Positions 1 to 11,079 are shown, counted from the first letter of the stretch. The stretch is 64,000 bases of DNA from Acanthosepion lycidas (GCA_963932145.1 OZ010582.1:18619326-18683325), one strand, 5' to 3'. Notes: generated by a model not told the origin, from the letters alone. Numbers and translations are program-made.

Positions 1-1507
1 TGGAAACTTGTAAAGGAACTTGCCAAAATTATGTATTATATCCTGAATACTTTTGGCCAAATAATTTCCAACAGAATTTGTTACTGATACTCTGTAAAAA
101 AACGTACATTAAAAGCAACCAATCCACCATCAATAAAATTTGTTCCAATCTAAACACTGGGATGTTAAAATACCTTTAAACTGTTCAAAAAAAGAAGAAA
201 ATAAATGTTATAGTGATTATTGACACTCAACAATTCCTTGAAAATGGCCAATGATAACTGAAAATACTCTGGACATAACACAATTTTAGCAATCTCCTTT
301 ACAAGTTCTCCTCTCCAATGACTTATTCAACACTAGAACAAACTCATAAAAAAAGGCTTCGGTTCTAATTCAGTAGACTGAAAATATAACTGAAAAATAT
401 ATATATAAAGATATAGGGTAGCATAAAATAGTTATTAGCAGTGAACTAAGTTTGGCCTTTAATTACTGGCTAATTCAATGTGAACAAGAAAATTGTTGCT
501 TTATATGCCAGCATATAAAGTGTATCTGTTTGTAAGTATAAGTATTGTAAGTATCAAACACATAAATATATGTTGTATTTAACATCCAACCTTTACAAAT
601 AAAGTGTAGCAGCTTTTGTCCTTTTTCACAATAAAAATTCAACCTTTTCTTTTTCTCCCACATCAGAGCTCAATTCTACACTCTTATACACTTTCTTTTG
701 ATCTGTACTACTAATACTACTATTAGTACTAACAATATTGTAAAAATATCAGAACAAAATTAATGATTTTCATTCATTATAATTAAACTAAGAAATCCTG
801 TTTAACTTTTAACACACACATGCAAGAGTAAAATATTAATTTTACAATATATTTTGAGTTTCAAAATTATAGGCAGACACACACAAACAAGTTATTAAAA
901 AAACAAGCAAATACACATATGCACACAGACTGAGTAGATTTAGATTTGGCACTATACACAAAAACAAATATTTTTTAAAAGTGTGTGACAACAGATGTTG
1001 AGGTTAACTAACATTACTTGAATCCACTCCCTCGTCAACTACCTTGAACTCATGCACACACACACGCACAAATATCAATATTAGCACAACACCTGAGGAC
1101 AGCAAAGTAAAACATCTTTTAAAAATAACCAGGTGTCTATTAATGAAAAATATCTACTTTGTTTGGTAATATGGGCAAAATAGTTTTATTTTGAGTGATT
1201 AAAATCTGTACATAAAAATTATGTTGGCTAATGATCTAAAAGCATATTTGTCCAAATAAAATATTAAGAGTAACAAAAACAAAAATAAAAATAACACATT
1301 ATGACAATATCTATTATCATTCAGTATGTATGTGTAGCCATCCAGTTCTTGGCTATTCTGTGTTGGAATAAGGGGTGGAGGTTTATAACTTTTGACCCAA
1401 AAAAAGCTACAGAATAATATTAAGTGGAAACGAATTGAGGAAAGCACAGAAAAGGAAAATACATGAAGGAAAAGTAGAGAAAAATGGAGAGAAGACTAGG
1501 TGATAGG

Positions 1508-1508
<1 letters not shown>
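1..1508. other. AT-rich non-coding DNA
   Basis: No gene or recognisable repeat was found. Open frames here are short, lack coding bias and end in low-complexity tracts. A few short CA-rich runs occur near 880-1070. Confidence 0.6.

Positions 1509-1573
<65 letters not shown>
1509..1573. repeat. compound microsatellite (AT)n(AG)n
   Basis: About 38 bases of AT dinucleotides pass directly into about 27 bases of AG dinucleotides. This tract creates a spurious frame of alternating Tyr-Ile and Ser-Leu on the minus strand. Confidence 0.95.
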
Positions 1574-1984
1574 AGGGGAATGAAGGAAGGCAAAAGAAAA
1601 ACAAAAAAATGAGTGAAAGATTTTAAGTGGTAGACAGGAATAGGTACATTACAAATTGTTGATGGAGGGACAGAGCAAAAGAAAGATAAAAGAGAGGATG
1701 CAATAGAAAATATTGAAGTACATCATCCAGGTTTGCATAAGTATATGGCTTGACAACAAAGACTGAAAAGAATAAGGGAGAGAATGATATTTGTGTACTT
1801 CACATTTGTCCTTTTAAATGTTAAAAGTGCAACTCATGATTTAACAAATACATCAGAATTTTCACACACTCCAATAATGACATTTTATAAAATTACCAAT
1901 TTTCACAGTAAGAGTAAAAGAAAAAAATTAACAGTAATCATGGTCATTTAAAACAATTTCTTTTAGAATTTCTTAGATTAGGAG
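1574..1984. other. AT-rich non-coding DNA
   Basis: Purine-rich near the start, otherwise featureless. Nothing supportable was seen. Confidence 0.5.
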
Positions 1985-2275
1985 TTATTATTTATATGAA
2001 GACTATTATCCTCATCTTTGTTGTTATTATTACATTTTGGCCATTGTACCCTCTGGCCTTCATCAGGTTCTTCCTCAAGGAATTTCAAATTTAAGCCTTT
2101 AATTAATCTACAAGATTTGACTGTTCTTTAGGGATATCTTTAGTATTGCTCAGTTAGTGCTTGCCCTATTTCTACTGAGTCCAAGCACATACTACCCAAC
2201 CCCAGGATTGAACTCACATTTACTATGTGGCTTTAATCCACTTGGCTATTGTCCTATGGGACAATCCTGAGTGGA
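1985..2275 (-). repeat. Penelope-like terminal fragment preceded by a tRNA-like sequence
   Basis: On the minus strand, 2270-2170 reads like a tRNA head: TAGCCAAGTGGATTAAAGC (A-box-like), then GAGTTCAATCCTG (B-box-like). Downstream at 2066-2060 is CTGATGA, then a GGCC...GGCC stem and AAAATGTAATAATAAC. The following stretch, rich in AACAAAGATGAGGA, matches the terminal repeat of the Penelope-like element at 42250-42343. It is therefore a decayed solo end of that family. The order tRNA-like then CTGATGA motif recurs at 2955-2715 and 42050-42290. Confidence 0.55.
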
Positions 2276-2688
2276 GAATGGAGCCTTAAATCTAGCCTGC
2301 CTGCTGATGAACTGCTACTGCTTGTCACAATGATTGACTACACTTACCAAAGATTTATGATTCTATTTTAGTGCCAACAGAATTTGAATCAAATATACAT
2401 AGGCAATGTTTCTGACTTTCTTGTCAATGCCCAATGCCATTATCCATACTCAGAAGCTTTGTTTGAGCAGAAAATTAAAGATTTATAGTAATAGAGAAAG
2501 AGATTTGATGATTAAACACAAACATTTACAAGTTCCTATATGTTGCATAGATTGAAACTCAGAAAAATGGTTAGGAAATAAGACAAGTATGACTGGCAAA
2601 CTACAGCTGTAATCATGACATATAATTATTGACAAAATACAACTATAATATGTATAAGATTATAATTTGATTCATTTGAACTCTTATT
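2276..2688. other. non-coding DNA, nothing recognised
   Basis: Unique-looking AT-rich sequence with no repeat or gene that I can support. Confidence 0.5.
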
Positions 2689-2689
2689 C

Positions 2690-3450
2690 TCATCTTTCAA
2701 TGTTATAGATGTTATTATAGACACGTTTCAGCTGCATACCCTTCAACTATCATCAGGTGTCCATGTTTTGGCTGATAGGGGACATTAGACTAGATACTGG
2801 TGTTGCCAATTCTTACTTGCTCCTGGTGAATCAAAATGTATGCATTTCATAACCTGATCCAGAGATTGAACTCACAACCGCTGCAACACTTTAAACCAAC
2901 TGTGAAGAAGAAAACGGCTGCTAACCATTTAATCAAAATGTCACCACATCACATGCTCTTACTGTTGGGCAAGACAAATCACCTAGATGAAGTCAGTGTT
3001 ACAGACACAATCATGCAAATATTTTATTCTTATAGCCAATTGTTAGCATCATGAGGGTTTTATAAACTCCTGTTTTTTTGTCACCAGCAAGGAGGGTTGG
3101 CAGCATGCAGCTTAGTGAATATGGATTTTACAACCTACAGATTTTGTGAACCAATATCTTCAAAACTCATCTTGCTACTATACCAATACTTATATCCACT
3201 ACTCCCTTAAAAGGCATCAACTGGACATCAGAAGTGTATTGGAGATGGGCATTCTAAATCCAATGTCAGATGGTCTGGACAGTCATGCATTGATAATTTT
3301 ATTTGCTTGTTCTTTTTGTTTCAAGATGAAAAATTGTATTTATACTAAGATTTATTGCTTACATTTTTGTTTAGTATAGATAGATATCTGAAGATGGCCA
3401 TAATGTACTTGGCTGAAACTTCATGTCTATAATAATAACTATAACAACCA
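2690..3450. repeat. inverted pair of hammerhead-like terminal repeats with interior
   Basis: The left arm (about 2700-2760, minus strand) has CTGATGA at 2756-2750 and GAAAC at 2729-2725. The right arm (about 3380-3445, plus strand) has CTGAAGA at 3388-3394, GAAAC at 3415-3419 and GTC at 3425-3427. Both continue into a TCTATAATAATAAC-type tail, pointing outwards. The 0.6-kb interior has no readable domain. The plan resembles the Penelope-like element at 40.7-42.4 kb, whose terminal repeats are also inverted, but no reverse transcriptase remains here. Confidence 0.5.
2850..2955 (-). repeat. tRNA-like sequence (SINE head or tRNA pseudogene)
   Basis: Reading down the minus strand there is TTAAATGGTTAGCAGCCG (A-box-like) and then TTGTGAGTTCAATCTCTGG (B-box-like), with a longer than normal spacing. 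It lies about 100 bases upstream of the hammerhead-like core at 2756-2725 on the same strand. It is too degenerate to be a working tRNA. Confidence 0.45.
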
Positions 3451-3595
3451 AAAATAAGAACGATAGTTTAAATTTTTTTTAAATTCCACATTTCAAGAAA
3501 AGAGTAGAAGCTTGTTTTACAAATCAATATCTATATGAGTCAAAAAGGTCATTTTTATTTTTATTTTGGTAAAGTTGATTGATAGAATTTTCTGC

Positions 3596-3638
3596 AAAAA
3601 TAAATATCTTGGAGTGGATAGTTTAAAATGACAAATAC
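3596..3638 (+). repeat. 43-bp direct repeat, copy 1
   Basis: Matches 4499-4540 in the same orientation with about two differences (shared core AAATATCTTGGAGTGGA). The copies are about 0.9 kb apart and bracket the SINE at 3857-4252. Whether this is a small tandem duplication or two copies of a dispersed repeat is open. Confidence 0.6.
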
Positions 3639-3841
3639 TGGAATAAAAAGACTTATAGAATGTTCATTATCATTAGTCTCCTAATACTTCATGGTCTTGA
3701 AAGAAAAGAAAATCAGATCTTTTGTCCACAAAACTACTTCATTCTCTCTTTAAATGGAGACAACAATATTTGCTAGACGAAATAAAAGTTGTATCTGCCA
3801 TTTTTTTTAACAGAAGTATCTCCCAATTTAAAATTTTCCTT

Positions 3842-3856
3842 CTGTCTGCAATAAGA
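3842..3856. repeat. SINE target-site duplication, left
   Basis: CTGTCTGCAATAAGA, exactly repeated at 4253-4267 on the other side of the SINE. Confidence 0.85.
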
Positions 3857-4252
3857 TTCATTGATTGATTGATTCAATCATTCATTTTCTATGGCTCATC
3901 AATACTTTGCAGGTTATTTAAAGCCAGGAAATATTTTAAGATTGTAAGAATTTTTTTTAACATAACAATTTAGTGATACAAAACTTACTAATTAAACCAT
4001 CATTGGGGGAGAAGTAGATTCATATTATTTCCAAGAATATTTACACGTGGATATAATGAACCCAACAGGAATTGGAACTTGGCGATATGATTAACAATTC
4101 CAAGCCATTATCCATTATACCACCCACACATCCAAGCTTACAGCATCTGATATTCCCAAGTGTCATCCATCTTGGTAATGACTAGGCTCAATGTTGCTTA
4201 ACTTCAGTGATCATATGGGAACCAGTGTTTCAATATGATATGGCAGTAAGCC
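3857..4252 (-). mobile_element. composite 5S rRNA/tRNA-headed SINE (SINE-A), complete
   Basis: A non-autonomous retroposon of about 396 bp read on the minus strand. Its 5' part (4252-4135) is derived from 5S rRNA. It is followed by a tRNA-like unit with GGTATAATGGATAATGGC (A-box-like) and AAGTTCCAATTCC (B-box-like), then a body containing GAATCTACTTCTCCCCCA. The 3' end is simple (AATC)n, at 3862-3880. Exact 15-bp target duplications flank it, which sets both ends. A 5S plus tRNA composite head is known from some vertebrate SINEs. Related but shorter copies in this window lie at 26941, 32775, 50135, 61030 and 62620, all on the minus strand. It should be transcribed by RNA polymerase III if the promoter still works, and it depends on a LINE in trans. 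Confidence 0.8.
4135..4252 (-). repeat. 5S rRNA-derived SINE head
   Basis: The minus strand follows a 5S rRNA along its whole length. It has the internal control A-box-like GAAGTTAAGCAAC (4205-4193) and C-box-like CCAAGATGGATGAC (4175-4162), and begins CTTACTGCCATATCA. Many substitutions show that it is not a functional 5S gene. Confidence 0.85.
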
Positions 4253-4267
4253 CTGTCTGCAATAAGA
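4253..4267. repeat. SINE target-site duplication, right
   Basis: Exact copy of the 15 bases at 3842-3856. Confidence 0.85.
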
Positions 4268-4498
4268 ATTTTGTAATAACATGCTTAGTGCTTGTAAATA
4301 AGTCTGTCAAATCTTGGTATCTTTTTTTTTTTTTTTGCTTTGTTCAGGACTAACAGAAACCTTAGTAGATATTAAAAATTTGGTACTTTTGAAATTTGTA
4401 TAAAGCTAGGGGAGATGGCACATGGAAACTTTGAATAGACTAAATACAAATATTGATTGAATTATATTTTCAGTTCTTTTTATTTAGTTTAATTTTTA

Positions 4499-4540
4499 AA
4501 AAAATAAATATCTTGGAGTGGAAAGTTTAAAATGACAAAT
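4499..4540 (+). repeat. 43-bp direct repeat, copy 2
   Basis: Second copy of the unit at 3596-3638. Confidence 0.6.
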
Positions 4541-5304
4541 GCTACCAATATTATACGAGTGTGTATCGAAAGGTTCTCAACCTGATTTCATTCCTAAACT
4601 GATTAAACGAGAGAATTTTATTTCTGAATTCTTTCTTGGTCAAGTCAAGAACTTTTCAGCACCCCTCATACCCCCTGGTCTGCCAGTACCACTTCATTAA
4701 TTAAAAAAAAACAGTGAAAATCCTTTTTAGTTTTAAACTATTTCTATAGAGCTACTATTTTCACTAATAATAATTTTTCTATAAAAAGGCTTTAAAAATG
4801 AGTTTATTTTTATCAGTAATATTTGAACTAATTCTTGACAACAGACAATTCTATTTCTAAATACACAACATGTAAAGTCAGTGCCAAAACCTGTTAAAAA
4901 ACTTAAGCAAAGGAAGGATAAATTACCAGTAAAGTCTATGGACAATGATGTTAAAAAACAAAACTGATAAAGTGACTACCTACACTAGGTTCAAATTCAG
5001 TCAATGCTAAAATGCAATCATATTTTAACTGTTTTTATTATTGCCAAAATTTATTATAATCATTAAATCCTATTTATTATAGAACCCATAAACAGTGAGG
5101 TTGATATGCAATATGAGGTCAAAGGATAAGAGGTCAACACTGCAGTAAATTATAATTAACACACGTTGTGCTTGATTAATTACATGTTACCTAGATTAAG
5201 GATTATCTATTAATACAAATAGAAATTAATCCTTTTTTTTTAAAAAACAACAGCAAATCTTCAAGATCTATGCAGTATGTAGATTATACCTACTCATATC
5301 TATG

Positions 5305-5305
<1 letters not shown>
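4541..5305. other. non-coding DNA, nothing recognised
   Basis: AT-rich, without a gene or repeat I can support. Confidence 0.5.

Positions 5306-5347
<42 letters not shown>
5306..5347. repeat. (AT)n microsatellite
   Basis: About 40 bases of uninterrupted AT dinucleotides. Confidence 0.95.
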
Positions 5348-5351
<4 letters not shown>

Positions 5352-5542
5352 AGAGCAAATATGTTTTTCTCTGAATAAAAATAAACATACAAATGACCTG
5401 CACTGTTTATGTAATTTATGTATGTTTCATTGAATGCAATGCACAAAGGAAATGTTATAAGTTTTTTATTCGTTTTTTTATTTCTCTCGAGATTTGAGAG
5501 TTTTTCTTTTATAAAGACAGGAAAAATTTCATAAGAAACAAA

Positions 5543-6000
5543 GAGTACCGAACTGCTATGTAATATCAATCATTCTATTTGGCAGAGAATGCTGGACAAT
5601 CTCCACAAATATGAAGAAAAGACTTGAGGCAACAGAAATGTGGTTCTACAGAAAGATGCTGAGAATACCGTGGACAGAACGTGAGAGCAATAACTAAGTC
5701 ATAGAGAAAATGGTAACAAAAATGACATTTACACATAGCATCAGAAAGAGAAAGTTGAAATTTATAGGGCACATAATGAGGAAGGAGGGCTTGGAAAATC
5801 CAACACTCACAAGATATACTGAAGGCAAGAAGAACCAATCAAAAACAGTGCATAACCTATCTAACAAGATTGTGTAAATTGATAGTAGATTAGGGTTTTG
5901 GAGAAGTAGTAAAAAGATAAAATTTACTAAGAATTACAAAGGACATGAAATTGTGGAGAGCCATGATTGCCAATGTCCTGAAGGAGCATAACACATAGAA
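5543..6000 (+). pseudogene. LINE 3' end (reverse transcriptase C-terminus), copy 1
   Basis: The C-terminal coding end of an RTE-like non-LTR retrotransposon whose enzyme copies its own RNA into the genome. The plus strand reads ECWTIS, KKRLEATEMWFYRKMLRIPW, then KLKFIGHIMRKEG in one frame. After stops and shifts it ends in GAAATTGTGGAGAGCCATGA and CCTGAAGGAGCAT. The RT palm motif lies upstream and is absent, so this is a 5'-truncated dead copy, the usual outcome of target-primed insertion. Four more copies (18490, 33340, 36270, 39085) lie on the same strand. Its terminal 36 or so bases resemble the 3' ends of SINE-B. Assignment to the RTE clade is from memory of similar proteins. Confidence 0.75.
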
Positions 6001-6224
6001 AAATTATTGATTATTGATTCTACACTCTCTTAGTCCTCAAAGAAGAAAACTATAAGAACACTAAAAAAAAAACTTATAAAATATTTCTTTTCCATCACAT
6101 TCAATAAAACATGTATAAAAGAAAGATTGCTGCTCAAATATACAATATTTATATAATTTAAAGCATGCAAAAAAAATAAGAAAGATAAAATGTAATGTAA
6201 AAATGATTCAGTTAGTAATAGTTG

Positions 6225-6325
6225 AAATAGATCCCAAGATTTTCTTCCTTGCATTATCTGGGATTGAACTATAATCCTTATGCCACGAATCCAGTGATCA
6301 TAGCACAGAACTATCACACAATTAG
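6225..6325 (-). repeat. tRNA-like sequence
   Basis: The minus strand contains ATTCGTGGCATAAGG followed by TATAGTTCAATCCC, which resemble tRNA A and B boxes. Probably a SINE head or tRNA pseudogene. No functional cloverleaf was made out. Confidence 0.35.
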
Positions 6326-7054
6326 TGTACTAAAGTCATTGAGAATTTAGTCATGAAATGCACTGACATTTATTAAAGGCATACAATTGATTTTGAAAAG
6401 AATAACAAGAATCCTTAAAGAAGAAGAAAATTTGTCTTCTCTTGATACTAATCTATTGTTGCTATAGTAACAAAGATTTCACAGTCCTAAAGAGTTCTAA
6501 AATTAGAACTGAAAGAACAACTGGTTCCATTAGAAAATACAATTACAAGAAAAAGAAGCAGTATTGTCAAATGATAATATAAAAGCCATAAGACCAAAGT
6601 TTAAATGAGAGTTCACAATTACATTATTATATACATTTAGGAAAGAGAAAACCTTGTACTTTTAAAATTCACCATACTTATAAACACATTTATATATAAA
6701 TTAGAATTTTGTAAGTCTGCTTATTAGAATTTGGATTATTCAGCTCTGTTTTAGTTGCTTAGAGAAATCAGTAAATGAAAACATTTTGTGGTGTGATTAT
6801 TGAAACATTATTTGCCTGACAATATATAAAGAGTGATATTCTGAGTTTAATCAATAATGACAACTCTGGATTTAATGTGGATTATCAGCTAAATCCAAAC
6901 AGCCAACCACCATGCAGAAGTTTTAATGGATTACCAAATGCAATAAAAAAAACAAACTCAATCAATAAGCAAATATTTTGCAAGCCTGTAAAAGTTACGC
7001 ATCTGGATCAAGTAATATAATATTATGAAGCAATGAAATTGAATTTATTTTTGT
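6326..7054. other. non-coding DNA with one X-box-like palindrome
   Basis: No gene. Positions 6458-6471 read GTTGCTATAGTAAC, close to the RFX-factor X-box. A nearly identical site lies at 55072-55085. Confidence 0.5.
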
Positions 7055-7310
7055 TGTAATGGAATGTCCCACACTCCCTATCAGCATATGTGGACTGACT
7101 ATATCAGTAGATATATATAGTAAGCACAGAATATACCTGGCGGACTTGCTTCAGGAATTACTAGCTTGCTAACCAATTACCTGTCTTTCAGTAGTGTATT
7201 CTCTTTTACAATAAACCTCTTTCTTTCATCTACACCCATGTTGCTGTTCCTTTCACTTGAGTACCACCTTTGTTTGTAACCGTCTTTAAAGATACAATTT
7301 TGCTACAACA
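7055..7310 (+). mobile_element. probable solo LTR
   Basis: About 255 bases starting TGTAATGGAATGTCCCAC and ending near TTTTGCTACA, so with TG...CA ends. An AATAAA polyadenylation signal sits near 7212, followed by a T/C-rich stretch, the normal U3-R-U5 plan of an LTR. No internal gag or pol region is next to it, which suggests loss by recombination between LTRs. I could not find a convincing target-site duplication, so the exact ends and orientation are inferred from composition and the polyA signal. Confidence 0.5.
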
Positions 7311-7334
7311 TGTCCCAATTTTATTATAGTTGCT

Positions 7335-7565
7335 TTTTATCTCAGCACTTTGGATCAACATAATCTTCAACCGCTAAAACAAGCAGTATAAAATAAAAAA
7401 TAAAAATGTAGTTTCTGACGAGGTTTGAACTCAAATCCCACACTTCAGAAGTGGATATCACTATAATCACCTCAGCCATAGAGGTTTCAATATTTAAGCA
7501 GGGTACAGTTAACATCTTACCACACCCTCTCCTTTCCAATACTCTATGCCAGCTTGGTTTTACTA
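7335..7565 (-). repeat. tRNA-derived SINE-like sequence
   Basis: The minus strand has TGGCTGAGGTGATTATAGTG (A-box-like, Leu/Ser style) and TTTGAGTTCAAACCTCG (B-box-like). The sequence downstream is A/T-rich. Copies of the body were not found elsewhere in the window, so a tRNA pseudogene is an alternative. Confidence 0.45.
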
Positions 7566-8416
7566 CCAAATAGTAACAGATTTGTTGTTTTCTCTAGTAG
7601 TTTAAAAGTATATTAAGTGTCATGAGAAAACAAACACTAATAATAATAATAGGTTGGAATAAAATAAATAATAAAATACCAATAGTATCACAGTGAATGG
7701 GCTTCATTTAAAAAATAACTCAAAACTCTCATTAGATAGTAAAACAAAGACAGTATACAGAATCAAAATAGAGTTGAGAAGGGGCAAAATGAGGAGAGGG
7801 TTGTACTCCACTTCTCTGACAGATATAGTTATAGCAACATCCCATAAAGACAAGCTGAGGGATTTGTGTTCACTTCTCATTAGATACTACAGTTTGTTTT
7901 TTTTAGATTTTGTGCTCTCATGGTTATACAGTATATTGGCTCAGAATACTAAGATAAAAAGCAACAATGATAAGCAGAAGAAAACTGAGCAACTATGAAA
8001 ATGCCTCACTTCCAAATAAATGTTACAATAGAGTTTACATGTAAACAATAATAAATCAGACTGCATTTTCACTCAAAAAGTTCAACTAATCTATGAGTTG
8101 GAAAAGAAGCGAAGTCAGGTGATGGGGGTTGAAACATGAAGCCAACATTGCAGAGAGTGTAAAATGCTAAATCGAATTGGCTAGATTCAAGGCTGGTTAC
8201 TTTTGTCTTTACTTTTCTAAGTATTCAAAGAAAATGTCTGTTTTCTTTCCAAAGTATGTATTTTTATTTCAGTGCATATAAACATTGTCAGGATGAACAG
8301 AGCCTATCTTATAGTATTGCAAATACCAGTATCCTCTACCCTTGAGATAAAAGAATGTTTTTTTTTAAGTTAAAAAAAAATATGAAAGGCCCTTTTGTGT
8401 ACCAGAAAACATTATA
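7566..8416. other. non-coding DNA, nothing recognised
   Basis: Contains an open frame of about 100 codons at 7693-7998 with no recognisable domain or codon bias. I do not call it a gene. Confidence 0.5.
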
Positions 8417-8446
8417 TATCTCTCTCTCTCTCTCATACACACACAT

Positions 8447-8482
<36 letters not shown>
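8417..8482. repeat. (TC)n ... (TG)n microsatellites
   Basis: A TC run at about 8418-8434, a short CA run, then about 30 bases of TG, followed by AG repeats. Confidence 0.9.
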
Positions 8483-8491
<9 letters not shown>

Positions 8492-8680
8492 TAAATTTCA
8501 GTAAAAGGTGAGGTCATTGGAAAGAATAGTAAAATTTTGAATTCTGAGTTTTATTAAGAATATCTCAATCTTTGAAACAAATGTTTTTTTTATAATATAA
8601 GTGTTGCTAGATACCATCTGAGTGGCAGTCTGGCAAAATGGCATCTGATGTGAAAGTGCATATGAAGCAGAAGGGTAATA

Positions 8681-8832
8681 CAGTGTAACCCGGATATAAG
8701 AGACCCGAATATAAGAGAGATTTTCTCTGGTCCCAAATTAGAGCCATACTTACCTAAACAAAATAGACCAAACCCGGATATAAGAGACTTCTTCTCCGGT
8801 CCCGACAACTCTCTTATATCTGGGTTACACTG
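8681..8832. mobile_element. Tigger/pogo-like MITE
   Basis: A 152-bp palindromic element with inverted ends starting CAGTGTAACCCGGATATAAG and ending in its near-complement (CTCTTATATCTGGGTTACACTG). It is flanked by TA on both sides (8679-8680 and 8833-8834). The CAGTGNAAC start, TA duplication and TATAA-rich ends are typical of non-autonomous pogo/Tigger elements. No transposase is inside. Confidence 0.8.
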
Positions 8833-8834
8833 TA

Positions 8835-10330
8835 CTGATTTCATCCTTGTGGAAAAATTGCACCCACTGATATTCATTGGCACTTGTTTAATATTTATGT
8901 GGCCTTATATAGTTGTTAATTCATAAAATGTTCATCAATGATGAAAATACATGACCAATGATGGTGACTATTTGGAAAAATAATGTTTGGTAGCTGAAAA
9001 CTTGCTCTATCCAACAGTGTTATTGTAATCTGTTAGAGTTTACATGAAAATAAATTATAGGCATTATACTTTTAGAGTATCCCTTTATATAAAATATAAT
9101 TTTCTATATTTATCAGTCATACAACTTTATCTCTTCTTAATAATGAAATATTCCAATGTGATGCTAACAAAAGGCATTACTCAACACCATTAAGTGAATA
9201 TATTATTAGTGAATAAGGAGATCAGACTGATAATACATTGCTTTTTATTTCTTTTGTTTTATGTTAGCTGTCTTTGGTTATTTTTACTTTTCATTATTTA
9301 AAAAGCAGAATTCTTACTGAGAATAAATGATACATCACTAACATAGAGTAATTTGTATTTAAGAAATAATTTGTGATCTTATCAAAATTTGTAAGGAAAT
9401 TTACAATATGAGAGATGGTAAATAATGTTGCATCCAAATTGTTTGCCCTTTATTATTTTACTTCAGTTGTTGATTCTATTTCTATCATTGTGGGTGTGAA
9501 CAGAATGGCCTGGCTTATTATTTGATTAAGCAGTAGCAGGAAATTCTCTGAGTCATGGGTGCTAGGTTTGAGGGTCAGGCTATAATGTAAAGAAGACCTT
9601 CAAAATAACATCTGGTGTTTGATCATCTGATCAGATTTTTGGACGAGGATCTGACCAAGAACATTTCCTTGACCCTCAGGAATATAAGCAGTTTTAAATG
9701 TAGCTGACTCATTAATTTTAATTATTATGGATACTTGTATCAGTCAGACAAATTTCAATATCTTTTTCTCTTTTAATATAAATCAAAAGATTTTTCTTCA
9801 ATCTAATAAGAAGGATAGCATTTCTGTTAGTGTTTATTATTATTTTTGTCAAATCTCAAATACAAAGAAAATGTATAAATTCTCTTTCATATGTTTAGGT
9901 TTTATTACACTGCTAACCATCACTTATTAAAACAATAAACATTGCTGAGAAGTGAAGGTAGTTAAAATAATAGCAGAATTGTGGTGAAAAACGTCCTTAT
10001 GACACCCCGTTTTTTTGGCAGTCTAAGTTTGACAAACATTAAAAAGCCAAGCTTTGTAAACTATATTATTTAGGATTTAGGATTTCAACATGGGCCCTAG
10101 GTCAAGTTTATGTGTTTATAATATATTTTGCATTTTTTCAACAATTTATACACTTCACAATGGGCAAAAAGCCATGGGAGTTCAACGATTGTCCACACAA
10201 GTTCAATACTGATTAATAGTCTAGTTACCAATTCCACTGACTGATTAAAAAAAAAACAAGATGGCTAAAGGCTGTTTTCCTCCAGTTATATAGTGATTTT
10301 ACTAAGTGAGATTAGATGTGGTACATGGCT
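8835..10330. other. non-coding DNA, nothing recognised
   Basis: A weak tRNA-like stretch (AGGTTTGAGGGTC near 9567) may be SINE debris. Otherwise nothing supportable. Confidence 0.45.
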
Positions 10331-10334
10331 GAAA

Positions 10335-10440
10335 GTATGAAGCATCTAGTGAGAATTGAACTCACTACTCAGTAGTAACTGATCTGGTGAGATAAGCTTG
10401 CTAACCATTACACTACATCTAAGTGCTCTCCACCAGTTAC
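10335..10440 (-). repeat. tRNA-like SINE head
   Basis: The minus strand reads GTAGTGTAATGGTTAGCAAGC (A-box region) and later GTGAGTTCAATTCTCAC (B-box region), the pattern of tRNA-derived SINEs. The body would run towards lower coordinates but matches nothing else in the window. Confidence 0.5.
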
Positions 10441-11075
10441 ATACTGAAGCATCCATCTTGAACAGCCTTACCACAGTTGTTGTTTTGCCAACACACAGAA
10501 ATTACCAAAACCAGATATTTATAAATAAAAATACCCCTGCAATATATCTTGAATCTAATCCTACTAGAATAAATATGATATGAAGAGGTTAACGTGTATA
10601 ACAGTAAATTTAAATTAAGTTTAAAATAGTATAATTTATAAATAAACAAATAGAAATAAATATAGCCTGGAAAGAGTTAAAATAAAGTGAATACCAGTTA
10701 TCATACAATCACAGATAATTAAGAATATTTATTAATATTTCAAGGATGTATGCAACTTACTGCAAAGAAAATAGCTTTGAGAGACTCAATCTTGTACCAT
10801 CATAGAAGAACATAGCCCACTCACAAGTATTTCTCTACTTCCATAATTAAATTCCTTGCATTTTTGGAATAGCTATTTAGAAATAAATTTACACTTAATA
10901 CTGATTTGTACATTAACAGTTTTCGACTTCCAAAATTAAATTACACAGAGTTAAGTCCCATGATACTTTCATTTCTTCATATTTGGTGGTGCTAAAACTA
11001 TTATGATTGGCTGTTATATTTTGATATTTAAAGCATAAACCAGTCATGTAAAGTTACACTGAGAAAATATTTATT
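10441..11075. other. non-coding DNA, nothing recognised
   Basis: AT-rich, no supportable feature. Confidence 0.5.
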
Positions 11076-11079
11076 TATT

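Noticed and set aside
4135-4252. A functional 5S rRNA gene
   Set aside because: It is diverged and lies inside target-site duplications as the head of a SINE, without a T-run terminator at its end.
7693-7998. 101-codon plus-strand frame
   Set aside because: No recognisable motif, AT-biased codons, and no promoter or splice signals that distinguish it from chance.
10335-10440. Functional tRNA genes here and at 2170, 2850, 6225, 7440, 18945 and 42060
   Set aside because: A- and B-box-like motifs exist but no complete cloverleaf with acceptor stem was found. They behave as SINE heads or relics.
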